Shown here: positions 1 to 8,196 of the stretch, in pieces
Layout: every line of letters begins with the position of its first letter
Numbering within the stretch: the stretch's first letter is position 1
Assembly (NCBI GenBank): GCA_016936575.1
Contig: JAFGXQ010000018.1
Location: forward strand, 1 to 34,326
DNA length: 34,326 bases
Direction: 5' to 3'
Origin: Deltaproteobacteria bacterium
GTDB taxonomy: Bacteria; Myxococcota_A; Polyangia; JAAYKL01
Translations under genes and position numbers: made by a program
The notes under the pieces: generated by a model
What the model saw: the letters and a program-made list of their open reading frames with translations, nothing else
Databases searched by the model: none
Told to the model about the DNA's origin: nothing

Positions 1-2
1 CT

Positions 3-152
3 GACACCGATGCTGACACTGATGCTGACACTGATGCTGATACAGACTCTGACACCGATGCTGACACCGATGCTGACACCGATGCAGATACAGACTCTGA
101 CACCGATGCTGACACTGATGCTGATACAGACTCTGACACCGATTCAGATACT
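3..152 (+). repeat. Asp-(Thr/Ala/Ser) dipeptide-repeat linker, coding
   Basis: Every second codon is Asp (GAC/GAT), alternating with Thr, Ala or Ser, in 12-nt units such as gacaccgatgct. It forms a flexible, strongly acidic and probably Ca-binding spacer in front of the xylanase modules. It continues beyond the left edge. The same kind of repeat occurs at 8296-8607. Confidence 0.85.
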
Positions 153-1556
153 AATTCGCCGTATTTTGTAGCCGGGGATTGGCGCGGCGAAGGGTGGAGC
201 AACACCGGCCCTGCAACGGGCGGCACCATTACCGAAATAACCGATGACCACACATTCGGCACATCATCGCTATGTGTGGAGGGAATGTTGATCGAGGACT
301 ACAGTTCGCTGGGGCTGGTAGGAATGAATGTAGATCAAGTAGAGGGCAGTGATATCGTCGATGCTTGGTATGCCGACGAGCTTTACAACGGAGTGTATAT
401 CAATGTTACCAACAACACATCCGCAACTCTTCGCCTGGAACTGAATGCCGAGGACGGCGAAACCTATTGTGTTGAACTGTCCGACGGAGAAAACACATTT
501 CGATGGAGCGAATTCGCCACGGAATGTTGGGGCAGCAACGGAAGCACATTCAGTTCAGACACCGGTATCAATTCCGTACAAATGTACGCAGCCGGAGATG
601 TAAACGCTGTAGTGAGTTTCAACTACTGTATTCACGACTTGTATCCCACCGAAGGGACCGTCGTGGACATACCCAAATTTGTAGGCAACATCACGACCAG
701 CTACAGCAACAGTGTTGACTACGACGGCATGACCTTCTCCGACTACTGGGATCAAATCACACCTGAGAACGCCGGCAAATGGGGGTCGGTTGAGCCCAAC
801 GCCGGTGGCCCTCGCAGCTGGTCGGCATTAGATGCGATATACGCATACACAGAAGACCACAATATTATCTTCAAACAACATGCGTTCATCTGGGGAAGCC
901 AACAACCCAACAATGCCGCCATCCTACAGGAAGTCGACGTGAAATCGTGGATGAATGAATTCTGTACCCGTTACCCGAACACCCGGCTCATCGACGTTGT
1001 AAATGAACCACCGCCTCACACCACCCCCGATTTCGCAAACAACATCGGCGGTGGCACCAACACCACCTGGGCTTGGATTACCAATTCATTCAACTGGGCC
1101 AAAGATGCCTGTCCCGACGCGATTCTCATTCTGAACGACTACAACAACATTGAATGGTCCGGAGACAATCAGCACTTCATCGATATTGCAAATACGATTC
1201 AAAACGCGGGCGCGCCCATTGACGCGATTGGCGCTCAATCCCACGATTTAGACCACGCCTCGATTTCCACCCAGACCATGCAAACATTGATTGCCAAGCT
1301 GCACAACGATACGGGCCTACCTGTGTACATCACCGAGTATGACATCAGCACCACCAGTGACGCAGAGCAACTTGCCAAATACCAAGAACACATTCCCTTC
1401 TTTCTCAACACCGACTATATCCACGGTATTACTATCTGGGGCTGGATTTACGGTCAGACATGGAGCCAGGCGCCATACAGCGGACTCGTGGATAACGGGA
1501 ATCCGCGCTCCGCCATGACCTGGCTGATGAACACCCTGGGGCGACCCGTCCCGTAA
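3..1556 (+). CDS. Secreted endo-1,4-beta-xylanase, GH10, 5'-truncated by window edge
   Basis: The reading frame is open from the first full codon (position 3), so the start and any signal peptide lie upstream; 517 residues are visible. The first ~50 are an Asp-Thr/Ala/Ser repeat linker. Residues ~55-215 look like a beta-sandwich, possibly carbohydrate-binding, module. From ~residue 220 (FVGNITTS) to the end is a glycoside hydrolase family 10 barrel. The acid/base Glu lies in DVVNEP (codon 1005-1007) and the nucleophile Glu in YITEYDI (codon 1335-1337); the motifs FKQHAFIWG, ILNDYN and GAQSHDLDH also fit GH10. GH10 enzymes cut internal xylan bonds, so this protein probably acts outside the cell or on its surface. 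The Asp repeat resembles that of the lipoprotein at 8197. It ends 13 bp from the convergent transporter gene. The GH10 call is firm; the substrate and the accessory module are less certain. Confidence 0.9.
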   Translation, partial: DTDADTDADTDADTDSDTDADTDADTDADTDSDTDADTDADTDSDTDSDTNSPYFVAGDWRGEGWSNTGPATGGTITEITDDHTFGTSSLCVEGMLIEDYSSLGLVGMNVDQVEGSDIVDAWYADELYNGVYINVTNNTSATLRLELNAEDGETYCVELSDGENTFRWSEFATECWGSNGSTFSSDTGINSVQMYAAGDVNAVVSFNYCIHDLYPTEGTVVDIPKFVGNITTSYSNSVDYDGMTFSDYWDQITPENAGKWGSVEPNAGGPRSWSALDAIYAYTEDHNIIFKQHAFIWGSQQPNNAAILQEVDVKSWMNEFCTRYPNTRLIDVVNEPPPHTTPDFANNIGGGTNTTWAWITNSFNWAKDACPDAILILNDYNNIEWSGDNQHFIDIANTIQNAGAPIDAIGAQSHDLDHASISTQTMQTLIAKLHNDTGLPVYITEYDISTTSDAEQLAKYQEHIPFFLNTDYIHGITIWGWIYGQTWSQAPYSGLVDNGNPRSAMTWLMNTLGRPVP

Positions 1557-1569
1557 GTTACGAAAATAA

Positions 1570-2829
1570 CTATCCCAGAATAATGCCGGCGATAGTCGCA
1601 GTCAGGAACGAACCGAGTGCGCCGGCGAGCATGGTTTTCAGCCCCATTTTCGCCAGTTCGCTTTTCCGTTCCGGCGCCAGGGTGCCGATGCCCCCGATGA
1701 GAATGGCTACGGACCCCAGATTCGCAAAACCGCACAACGCGAACGTGGCGATGGTGAACGAACGGGGAGACAGCGATTCATTCAGCGCCACCAAATCCAG
1801 ATACGCCACAAACTCATTGATAGAAAGCTTTGTACCCAGCAGCGCCCCTACCTGCATCACCTCACCGGTTTCCACCCCCATACAGAACGCCAACGGTGCG
1901 AATATCCAACCCAGCAATTGCCCCAGGGAGGTCCCCGCAAAACCGAGGAAATAATTAATCATCGCCACTAGCGATAAAAAGGCGATAAGCATCGCGGCAA
2001 CAATAGCCGCCACCTTCACTCCTTGAATGGCGCCGTTGGCGGCCGCATCAATCACATTCACAGAATCATCATCGACTTCAATTTTCACCGTTTGGGTAGA
2101 ATGAACAACCTGTTCCGGATACATAATTTTCGCAATGACAATGGCCGCCGGGGCACTCATCACTGAAGCGGCCAGCAAGTGACCGGCGTCCACGCCAAAA
2201 CGAATGTAACTAGCCATCACCGACCCGGCCACCGTTGCAAATCCGGCGGTCATGATGCAGGCCAGTTCAGATGTGCTCATCTTCTTCAGATACGGTTTGA
2301 TGCAAAGTGGCGCCTCCACCATTCCCACAAACACATTCGCCGCCACTGCCAGCGACTCGGGACCGCTGATTTTCATAGTGCGTTGCATCACAAATGCGAA
2401 ACCGGACACGATTTTCTGCATAATCCCCAAATGATACAGAATCGCGGTCAACGCTGAAAAGAAAATAATGATGGGCAACACATGAAATGCCACCACGGTC
2501 CCTAACCCCAACGGATGACTGTTGCGATCGAGCAGTTGCAGTGCCCAGCCGGGGTCTCCCGGTGGGGTTGACTCCACCCCCTGATATAAATTCCCGAATA
2601 GAAACCCGGCGCCCGCGTCAGTAAACGACAGCAATCGATGCGCACCCAGGCGGATATAATCGAACGCCGTCTCTCCCCCCGATGTTCCGAGTATCAACAG
2701 TGCGAACCCAATCTGCAGCCCCAACCCCCACACAATCACGCGCCACGGAATGTGTTTGCGATCGGAAGAAAACCCCCAGGCGATGAGCAATATCACCACA
2801 ATACCCAATACTCCCTGAAATCGTATCAT
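1570..2829 (-). CDS. nupC: NupC-type concentrative nucleoside transporter (CNT family)
   Basis: This 419-residue polytopic inner-membrane protein has the normal length for bacterial CNT carriers, which import nucleosides with H+ or Na+. Several hydrophobic segments are visible. Signature stretches include the AFVMQRTMKISGPESLAVAANVFVG region, EAPLCIKPYL, GFATVAGSVMASYI, and near the C-terminus NESLSPRSFTIATFALCGFAN and GSVAILIGGIG. The ATG lies 7 bp downstream of the phosphorylase stop, so the two genes form one operon that imports a nucleoside and then cleaves it. The RBS is weak (GAG about 7 nt upstream), consistent with translational coupling. Ion preference and substrate range cannot be read from the sequence. 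The first ~100 residues carry extra helices plus a periplasmic insertion near residues 75-105 (GVESTPPGDPGW), as in many CNTs. Confidence 0.93.
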   Translation of the reverse strand: MIRFQGVLGIVVILLIAWGFSSDRKHIPWRVIVWGLGLQIGFALLILGTSGGETAFDYIRLGAHRLLSFTDAGAGFLFGNLYQGVESTPPGDPGWALQLLDRNSHPLGLGTVVAFHVLPIIIFFSALTAILYHLGIMQKIVSGFAFVMQRTMKISGPESLAVAANVFVGMVEAPLCIKPYLKKMSTSELACIMTAGFATVAGSVMASYIRFGVDAGHLLAASVMSAPAAIVIAKIMYPEQVVHSTQTVKIEVDDDSVNVIDAAANGAIQGVKVAAIVAAMLIAFLSLVAMINYFLGFAGTSLGQLLGWIFAPLAFCMGVETGEVMQVGALLGTKLSINEFVAYLDLVALNESLSPRSFTIATFALCGFANLGSVAILIGGIGTLAPERKSELAKMGLKTMLAGALGSFLTATIAGIILG

Positions 2830-2836
2830 ATCACAC

Positions 2837-4144
2837 TCACTGAATCCGCTCCCGAATGAGCGGCGGGGGCGCTGTCATGTCATCGTCGATTCGGAATGCT
2901 TCCTTCAGATGCGCAACTGCCGAATCATTCCCGCTGCCGTTGTGATGCAGCCAGGCGATTGGTTCTCCCTGCTGTACAGAATCATTTACCTGTACCGCCA
3001 ATTCCACGCCGGTGGACGGATCGACCGCGTCTTCTTTTTTCAGACGACCGGCATTCACGCTAAGTGCGGCCATCGCAACGGCCATCGGTTCAACATGTGT
3101 CAATATCCCACTCTCTGCTGCGAGTATCGGCTCTCTATACGCCGCGGTGGGAAGCAGCGCCGGGTTGTCACAAACCGCCGCATTCCCTTCATGTGCCTCG
3201 ATAATCTTTGCGAAGCGATCCAATGCCGCACCTGAATCAATGGCGTTTGTCACTTTTTCCCGTCCTTCATCAAGCGAAGTCGCCTGCTTTCCGAGCCACA
3301 CCATGTGCGCCCCGAGTTCAATGGTCAGCTCTCGCACGTCGGCCGGGCCTTTTCCCGAAAGCACTTCAATTGACTCGCGCACTTCAAGACTGTTACCCAC
3401 GGTTTTCCCAAGTGGTATGTTCATGTCGGTTAAAAGGGCGTGCACCTGTTTTCCTGCGCCGCGCCCGATGGATATCAGCGTTTGCGCCAACACCTTTGCC
3501 TGATCAAAATCCTTCATAAACGCACCCGCGCCAAACTTCACGTCCAATACCAATGCGTCGATTCCCTCCGCCAGTTTTTTGCTCATTATCGACGACGCTA
3601 TCAACGGAATTGATTCCACTGTGCCGGTCACGTCGCGCAGGGCATACATCTTTTTATCGGCCGGTGCCACATCGGCGGTTTGTCCGATTAAGAACAGATT
3701 GTGCTTCGCCAGCACCTCTTTGGCTCGCGCAACAGACAAATTCACGTTGAATCCCGGAATGGATTCCAGTTTGTCGAGGGTACCGCCGGTGTGTCCCAAT
3801 CCCCTGCCTGAAATCATGGGCACCGGCACCCCGCATACCGCCACCGCGGGTGCCAGCGGAATCGATATTTTGTCACCCACACCGCCGGTGGAATGTTTAT
3901 CTACTTTTGTACCGGTTACATGATCGTGATTCAACACCTCCCCCGAATGAAGCATGGCATCGGTCCACGCATCCAATTCCAAACGGCTGAGTCCATTGAA
4001 ATACACCGCCATCAATAATGCGGACATCTGATAATCCGGCACCGCACCGGCCGTGTACTGTTCGATTGCAAACCGAATCTCGTCTGCGGTCAACTCGCCG
4101 CGATCGCGCTTTGTTTTGATGAGTTTAGGAAAGCGATATGTCAT
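2837..4144 (-). CDS. deoA: Pyrimidine-nucleoside / thymidine phosphorylase
   Basis: This 435-residue enzyme cleaves thymidine, deoxyuridine or uridine with phosphate to give the base and a (deoxy)ribose 1-phosphate in the cytosol. The whole chain is collinear with the DeoA/Pdp family: an N-terminal helical domain (YQMSALLMAVYFNG), the phosphate-binding KVDKHSTGGVGDK, the family signature SGRGLGHTGGTLDKLESI, then ADKKMYALRDVTGTVESIPL and SIMSKKLAEG, and a C-terminal domain with GVELAVQVNDSV. The C-terminal half (GAGAFMKD, LDVKFG) reads like the broader-specificity Pdp subgroup, so pdp is an equally good name. It is first gene of the pair with the NupC-type transporter. The start is the ATG at 4144; no strong Shine-Dalgarno precedes it, and a promoter candidate places transcription start close to the ATG. 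Confidence 0.95.
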   Translation of the reverse strand: MTYRFPKLIKTKRDRGELTADEIRFAIEQYTAGAVPDYQMSALLMAVYFNGLSRLELDAWTDAMLHSGEVLNHDHVTGTKVDKHSTGGVGDKISIPLAPAVAVCGVPVPMISGRGLGHTGGTLDKLESIPGFNVNLSVARAKEVLAKHNLFLIGQTADVAPADKKMYALRDVTGTVESIPLIASSIMSKKLAEGIDALVLDVKFGAGAFMKDFDQAKVLAQTLISIGRGAGKQVHALLTDMNIPLGKTVGNSLEVRESIEVLSGKGPADVRELTIELGAHMVWLGKQATSLDEGREKVTNAIDSGAALDRFAKIIEAHEGNAAVCDNPALLPTAAYREPILAAESGILTHVEPMAVAMAALSVNAGRLKKEDAVDPSTGVELAVQVNDSVQQGEPIAWLHHNGSGNDSAVAHLKEAFRIDDDMTAPPPLIRERIQ

Positions 4145-4150
4145 ATTACG

Positions 4151-4179
4151 TAAATACCACGAGCCAACTCAAACGACAA
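4151..4179 (-). promoter_or_regulatory. Candidate sigma-70 promoter for the phosphorylase-transporter operon
   Basis: Read on the minus strand: TTGTCG (4179-4174), a 17-bp spacer, then TATTTA (4156-4151). A start 7 nt beyond the -10 would fall at or next to the A of the ATG at 4144, giving a leaderless or nearly leaderless message, which fits the missing Shine-Dalgarno. The evidence is only a consensus match. Confidence 0.3.
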
Positions 4180-4360
4180 TCCTTGCGTTTTAAAGTAACA
4201 ATATGCCGTGCAATGATAGTCTTTCCGGCAAGCAAAAAAAAAGAACCCATTCAAATCCGACTACCTCATTTCGAACGTGAAAAACACAGCGGAATATTCT
4301 GCAAATCATCAAACTCGGATTTGACCTTATGCCTTTTGTGTGCTTACTTATTGGGATACC

Positions 4361-6265
4361 ATGAAAGAGATTGAGCGCTGTAAAATACTGATAGAAGCGA
4401 TGCCTGCGGTCGCCTGGATAACCAATCGGGATCGCAGCGATTATTATATCAGCCCCAGTGTTTCGTCGGTACTCGGATACTCCCAGGTAGAAATCCTCTC
4501 CCAGGGCGAAGACTTCTGGAAGTCACATATTCACGAGGCCGATTTGAAAAAGGCGATTGCCGCCGTCAACGACCTGTTTGTACAAAAAAACGCCTACGCA
4601 ATTCATTTTCGCGTTCGGCATAGGCTGGGACATTGGGTTTGGGTCCGCGACAAGGTCGTCTCCTACACAACCGAAAAGGACGATGAGTTTGCCATCGGCA
4701 TGCTGTTCGACGTCACTGAGCAGCGTGAAGCGGAAAACCGCTTGATAGAAAGTCAGAAACGTTTTTTTGATTTGGCTGAGAATTCAACGGATTGGTTTTG
4801 GGAATTTGACGAAAACACGGTATTCACTTACTCCAGCCCGGGAGTATACCGAATTCTCGGGTACACCCCTGAAGAAGTGATAGGGAAAAACGCTTTTGAT
4901 TTTATTCCCTCCCCGGAAAAAGAAAAAGTCGCCAGAGAGTTCGCGGAAAGCAAAAACGTACACGCTCCTTTTTCAAATCTTGAAAATATCAACCGTCACA
5001 AAAACGGCCATATGGTTTCAATTGAATCCAGCGGCTCTCCTATTTTTGATGCGGAAGGTCGATTTCGCGGATACCGTGGTATTGATCGGGACATCACCTC
5101 TCGCAAGCAGATGGAGGCCCAGTTGCTGCACGCACAGAAAATGGATGCGATGGGAATTCTTGCCGGCGGTATTGCCCACGACTTCAACAATATCCTTGCC
5201 GGCATCATGGGCTTCGCAGATCTGCTGGAGCTGTCAATTTCCAAAGAAGAACATGCCTTTCATTACATTACAGGAATTCAGAAAGCGAGCGAACGTGCAC
5301 GGCAACTGGTTCAACAGATTCTGACGTTCGGAAAAAAAACCGAAAGCACGCAAACCCAGGTGATTGTTGAGGACATGATTGATGAGACAATATCCTTCAT
5401 GCGGGCGACACTGCCTGCAACCATTCATATCAACAAAGAAAACTGTGTGGATGACAGCACATTTGTTACCGACAGCGCCAAACTTCAACAGGTGCTCATT
5501 AACCTATGCACAAACGCCGCCCACGCCATCGGTAAAAGTCACGGCAGAATCACGCTGTCTGTAGATTTCGTTTCTCTGGATGAAAAAAAGTCGGCTCTAT
5601 CATCAGACATCCGTACTGGTATGTATCTGAAGCTGACTGTCGCCGATACGGGGTGCGGCATCAGCGAAGTCGTGCTTCCGAAAATTTTTGACCCCTATTT
5701 TTCCACCAAGGAAAAAGGAAAAGGCACCGGACTCGGACTGTCGGTCGTGCACGGCATTGTTACCCAGCAGAACGGATTCATCACGGTTGATAGCGAAGAA
5801 GGTAAAGGAACACAGTTTCATATATATCTACCTAAAAAAACCGAAATTTCATCCAGAGAGTCGATTGAAGATATTGAAGAATTCCCCGGCAGCGGCGAGC
5901 ACATTCTTTTTGTGGACGACGAGCCGCTACTCACACAGGTTCAGCAGCTTTCGCTCGAAGCGATGGGATATCGCGTCACCGCAACCACATCAAGCGTGGA
6001 CGCGCTGAATCGATTTAAGCAACAGCCCCAGTTGTTTGATATGCTTATTGCCGACTACACAATGCCCAATCTCACCGGTGAGGAACTGGCAGACGCCGTT
6101 GTGAGCATCCAGCCCGATACGCCGGTGATCATCTGCTCCGGTTATTGTGAGTCAGTATTTGAACGAGTTGTACAAAAAAACGGTGCCCGCTCCTATCTGA
6201 TGAAACCGGTGGAGCGAAACGTACTCGCCAAAACAATTTACGAATACTTCCACAAAAACAAATAA
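4361..6265 (+). CDS. Hybrid histidine kinase, PAS-PAS-HisKA-HATPase-REC
   Basis: This 634-residue soluble signalling protein has no membrane segment. Two PAS domains cover about residues 5-125 and 130-255 (the PAC-like tail RHRLGHWVWVRD in the first and HKNGHMVSIESSG in the second). The dimerisation/phosphoacceptor helix has GGIAHDFNNILAG with the phosphoryl His at residue 273. The ATPase domain shows the N box (LINLCTNAAHAI), G1 (DTGCGIS), F box (FDPYFSTK) and G2 (KGTGLGLSVVHGI), all intact. A C-terminal receiver domain (~505-634) has the DDE acidic pair (FVDDEP), phospho-Asp 565 (ADYTMP) and Lys in LMKPVE. The protein is probably an active cytosolic hybrid kinase. It stands alone, with no regulator beside it. 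The ATG at 4361 (GGGA 5 nt upstream) is preferred to the GTG at 4340. The PAS ligand is unknown. Confidence 0.93.
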   Translation: MKEIERCKILIEAMPAVAWITNRDRSDYYISPSVSSVLGYSQVEILSQGEDFWKSHIHEADLKKAIAAVNDLFVQKNAYAIHFRVRHRLGHWVWVRDKVVSYTTEKDDEFAIGMLFDVTEQREAENRLIESQKRFFDLAENSTDWFWEFDENTVFTYSSPGVYRILGYTPEEVIGKNAFDFIPSPEKEKVAREFAESKNVHAPFSNLENINRHKNGHMVSIESSGSPIFDAEGRFRGYRGIDRDITSRKQMEAQLLHAQKMDAMGILAGGIAHDFNNILAGIMGFADLLELSISKEEHAFHYITGIQKASERARQLVQQILTFGKKTESTQTQVIVEDMIDETISFMRATLPATIHINKENCVDDSTFVTDSAKLQQVLINLCTNAAHAIGKSHGRITLSVDFVSLDEKKSALSSDIRTGMYLKLTVADTGCGISEVVLPKIFDPYFSTKEKGKGTGLGLSVVHGIVTQQNGFITVDSEEGKGTQFHIYLPKKTEISSRESIEDIEEFPGSGEHILFVDDEPLLTQVQQLSLEAMGYRVTATTSSVDALNRFKQQPQLFDMLIADYTMPNLTGEELADAVVSIQPDTPVIICSGYCESVFERVVQKNGARSYLMKPVERNVLAKTIYEYFHKNK

Positions 6266-6313
6266 CGAAAAACCAATGTGTGGAAAAATTAGCGGAAAAC
6301 AAAGTGGGAGATT

Positions 6314-6592
6314 TTATACATCCATATAGCTGCCGCCGCCACCTCCTTTGTCTTTATCTTCCCCGCAGGTGTTCTCTACTGCTTTGGGTTTGTCATCACC
6401 GTCGCTTTCGCCGCAGCTGTTAACGACCGCAGTAGTCGTCCCGGTGGTAGCCGGTTGAATTTGGGCGACCAGCAAATATGCGCCGCTGACCGAAAGCGCT
6501 GTGATAACGCCTGCCGCCAGTACCGCCGCAATCGTCTTGGTGACAATATTTTTTTCAGGATTTCCTTTGCCGTTGTTCAATTGAGTGTTCAT
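6314..6592 (-). CDS. Small membrane-anchored Cys/Gly-rich protein with two CGE motifs
   Basis: This 92-residue protein is of unrecognised function. A short polar N-terminus (MNTQLNNGKGNPEKN) leads into one hydrophobic segment at about residues 18-42 (TIAAVLAAGVITALSVSGAY), then a short TTTG-rich stretch. The outer part has two related units, VVNSCGESDGDDK and AVENTCGEDKDK, each with one Cys in an N-S/T-C-G-E context, and then a Gly5 run before a SYMDV end. The layout (hydrophobic leader plus a low-complexity Cys/Gly tail) recalls small metal-binding or modified peptides such as HvfA or bufferins, but no modifying-enzyme gene is adjacent. The ATG at 6592 is chosen because AAGGA lies upstream; the longer GTG-initiated form at 6634 is less likely. 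It is convergent with the hybrid kinase (48 bp between the stops). Confidence 0.65.
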   Translation of the reverse strand: MNTQLNNGKGNPEKNIVTKTIAAVLAAGVITALSVSGAYLLVAQIQPATTGTTTAVVNSCGESDGDDKPKAVENTCGEDKDKGGGGGSYMDV

Positions 6593-6835
6593 CGGTTTTC
6601 CATTCCTTTCCGTTTTGCCCACAGGCACATGCACTCCTCAACCCACTTCCAGTCGCACATTGTTGAGCAATGTGTCCCCGGGGCGAGTGTTTCAAGTGAC
6701 AACACGGACTGTAAATTTTAAACAGAAAAGCGATTGTCCTTGGGGCAAATAAAATCACGAAATCATAGATGTCAATTCCTAAAACTACTGCGATTTCCGC
6801 AGGATATTTCCCTTATCGCCAGTACATCGCACTCC

Positions 6836-7453
6836 TCAGGGAAACAGCCTCGCAACCCGCCACTGAGCATTCTCTTTTGTGTAACAAAACCGCGTATGTA
6901 GGCGATGGGCACCTTCCAGCCAAATCTCAATTCGTTCGGGAACCACCCGGTACCCATTCCAATGTCCTGGTCTAGGCACATTGTCTGAATGAAAAAATCG
7001 TTCATCGAATTCTTGATATCGCTGTTCCGGAGAGTCGCCCTCCGGTATTTCACGCGATTGCGCAGATGCCCATGCGCCAATCTGGCTTTCCCGAGGACGT
7101 GATGCAAAATACGAATCAGAATCCGCCGCAGCGATTCGCGCCGCTTTGCCTTCAACATGCACCTGTTTGCAAAGCGCCGCAAAATGAAATGTCAAACTGC
7201 AATATGGGTTCTCGTCGAGCTGTCTTCCTTTACGACTTTGGCTATTGGTAAAAAAAACAAACCCATTGCGGCTGTACTGCTTCAACAACACGGTTCGTGA
7301 GGACGGACGCCCGCGTTTATCAGCGGTGGCCAACACCACAGATAATGGATTGACCGGTATCTTTTTTTCGGCTTCGATAAAAATGTCTGAAATGAGTTCA
7401 TACGGATCTTGCGGTATCGCAGAAACGTCATTGGGCTGGATTTTAATTTTCAT
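6836..7453 (-). CDS. pdxH: Pyridoxamine/pyridoxine 5'-phosphate oxidase
   Basis: This 205-residue enzyme is the FMN-dependent oxidase that makes pyridoxal 5'-phosphate from pyridoxamine or pyridoxine 5'-phosphate in the cytosol. Its family landmarks are in order: N-terminal DPYELISDIFIEAE, SSRTVLLKQY and FFTNSQSRKGRQL (FMN phosphate contacts), the FHFAALCKQVHVEG strand, SRPRESQIGAWASAQS, and the C-terminal signature PRPGHWNGYRVVPERIEIW followed by RLHTR. The length fits the family (about 200-220). The gene starts at an ATG with only a weak ribosome site. The C-terminus ends ARLFP, the usual PdxH ending of L-x-P type. It lies 78 bp downstream of the stop of the AgmX/PglI-tail lipoprotein on the same strand; there is no functional link visible between them. 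Confidence 0.96.
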   Translation of the reverse strand: MKIKIQPNDVSAIPQDPYELISDIFIEAEKKIPVNPLSVVLATADKRGRPSSRTVLLKQYSRNGFVFFTNSQSRKGRQLDENPYCSLTFHFAALCKQVHVEGKAARIAAADSDSYFASRPRESQIGAWASAQSREIPEGDSPEQRYQEFDERFFHSDNVPRPGHWNGYRVVPERIEIWLEGAHRLHTRFCYTKENAQWRVARLFP

Positions 7454-7531
7454 GGCTGGAAAATAATCACGAAAATAAAAGAGACAACGTTTTCACCAAG
7501 AGCCCGGTTCCGTCGGTTCCGACCGTGCTTT

Positions 7532-8104
7532 TCAAAATGAAAAAGTATGACTGAATTTGACAGACGAACCAGTTGCAGGGAAAACCAAGCGATACAACAC
7601 TTTTGCCGCGCAGCGCCCTACCGGTGTATCTCGATGAGGCGGTTGGGGCGTCACGTCGGATACGCGTCCGGTGTTGGCCACACGTACAGAAAAAGTAATA
7701 ACCGACCCTGGCTGAAACCCACAGAGTTGGACCTGTTGTCTGACGCCGGCCATGATTTTGTCAACTTCCGACTTACTCAAGCCGATTTGTACTGTCTCAT
7801 CACTTTCCGAGTTGCTTTGCGAAGGAGTTTTGGGAATGGCCTCGGTATCCGGCTCGGCCAGTGGAACCGGCTTAGCGACCGGCGTCTGCAATGCATCGAC
7901 TTTTTGAATCAGCGCGTCGATTTTCTCCTCAACCGGTGCCATGGGTACCACATCGCTTTCCTGACAGGCCTTCAATTCTGATTCAAGCTCGGTTACCTTT
8001 TTCTCCAATGCCGCCACTCGCTGTTCTATGGCAGAATTGTCCTTTTCGCCACAGCCGAGAAGCGATAAGATGAGAAGCGAACAAAGTGTCAGCCGATTTT
8101 TCAT
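7532..8104 (-). CDS. Lipoprotein with coiled coil and AgmX/PglI-type C-terminal domain
   Basis: This 190-residue protein has a lipoprotein signal peptide (MKNRLTLCSLLILSLLGC, lipid-modified Cys18). Residues ~25-48 form a short Leu/Glu coiled coil (IEQRVAALEKKVTELESEL) and ~50-105 a Pro-rich linker. From ~residue 108 it matches the pattern of the AgmX/PglI C-terminal domain seen in many myxobacterial secreted proteins: SKSEVDKIMAGVRQQVQLC, then ITFSVRVANTGRVSDV, then PVGRCAAKVLYRLVFP. The two Cys (in VQLC and GRC) match the usual conserved pair of this domain. Its biochemical role is not established; links to gliding or envelope trafficking are known only for some carriers. GGGAG lies 9 nt before the ATG. 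It is divergent from the metalloprotease-like lipoprotein gene at 8197. Confidence 0.82.
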   Translation of the reverse strand: MKNRLTLCSLLILSLLGCGEKDNSAIEQRVAALEKKVTELESELKACQESDVVPMAPVEEKIDALIQKVDALQTPVAKPVPLAEPDTEAIPKTPSQSNSESDETVQIGLSKSEVDKIMAGVRQQVQLCGFQPGSVITFSVRVANTGRVSDVTPQPPHRDTPVGRCAAKVLYRLVFPATGSSVKFSHTFSF

Positions 8105-8134
8105 GAGCTGTTCTCCCTATTGAATGGAACTCTA

Positions 8135-8163
8135 AAGATAGCAAAAAACGGCAGTATGCACAA
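8135..8163 (-). promoter_or_regulatory. Candidate sigma-70 promoter for the AgmX/PglI-tail lipoprotein
   Basis: On the minus strand: TTGTGC (8163-8158), a 17-bp spacer, TATCTT (8140-8135). It lies 31 bp upstream of the ATG at 8104 in the 92-bp divergent intergenic region. This is a consensus match only. Confidence 0.4.
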
Positions 8164-8196
8164 TCAAGGAACAACCCTGAGTAAAAGGAGAAAACA

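Noticed and set aside
4138-4374. 78-codon ORF upstream of the hybrid kinase
   Set aside because: It overlaps the start of the phosphorylase gene on the other strand and the kinase start; no ribosome site, no recognisable protein.
6314-6592. Firm assignment of the small peptide as HvfA or a bufferin
   Set aside because: Repeat spacing differs from the EGKCG units of HvfA and no DUF692/DUF2063 gene is nearby; kept as a resemblance only.
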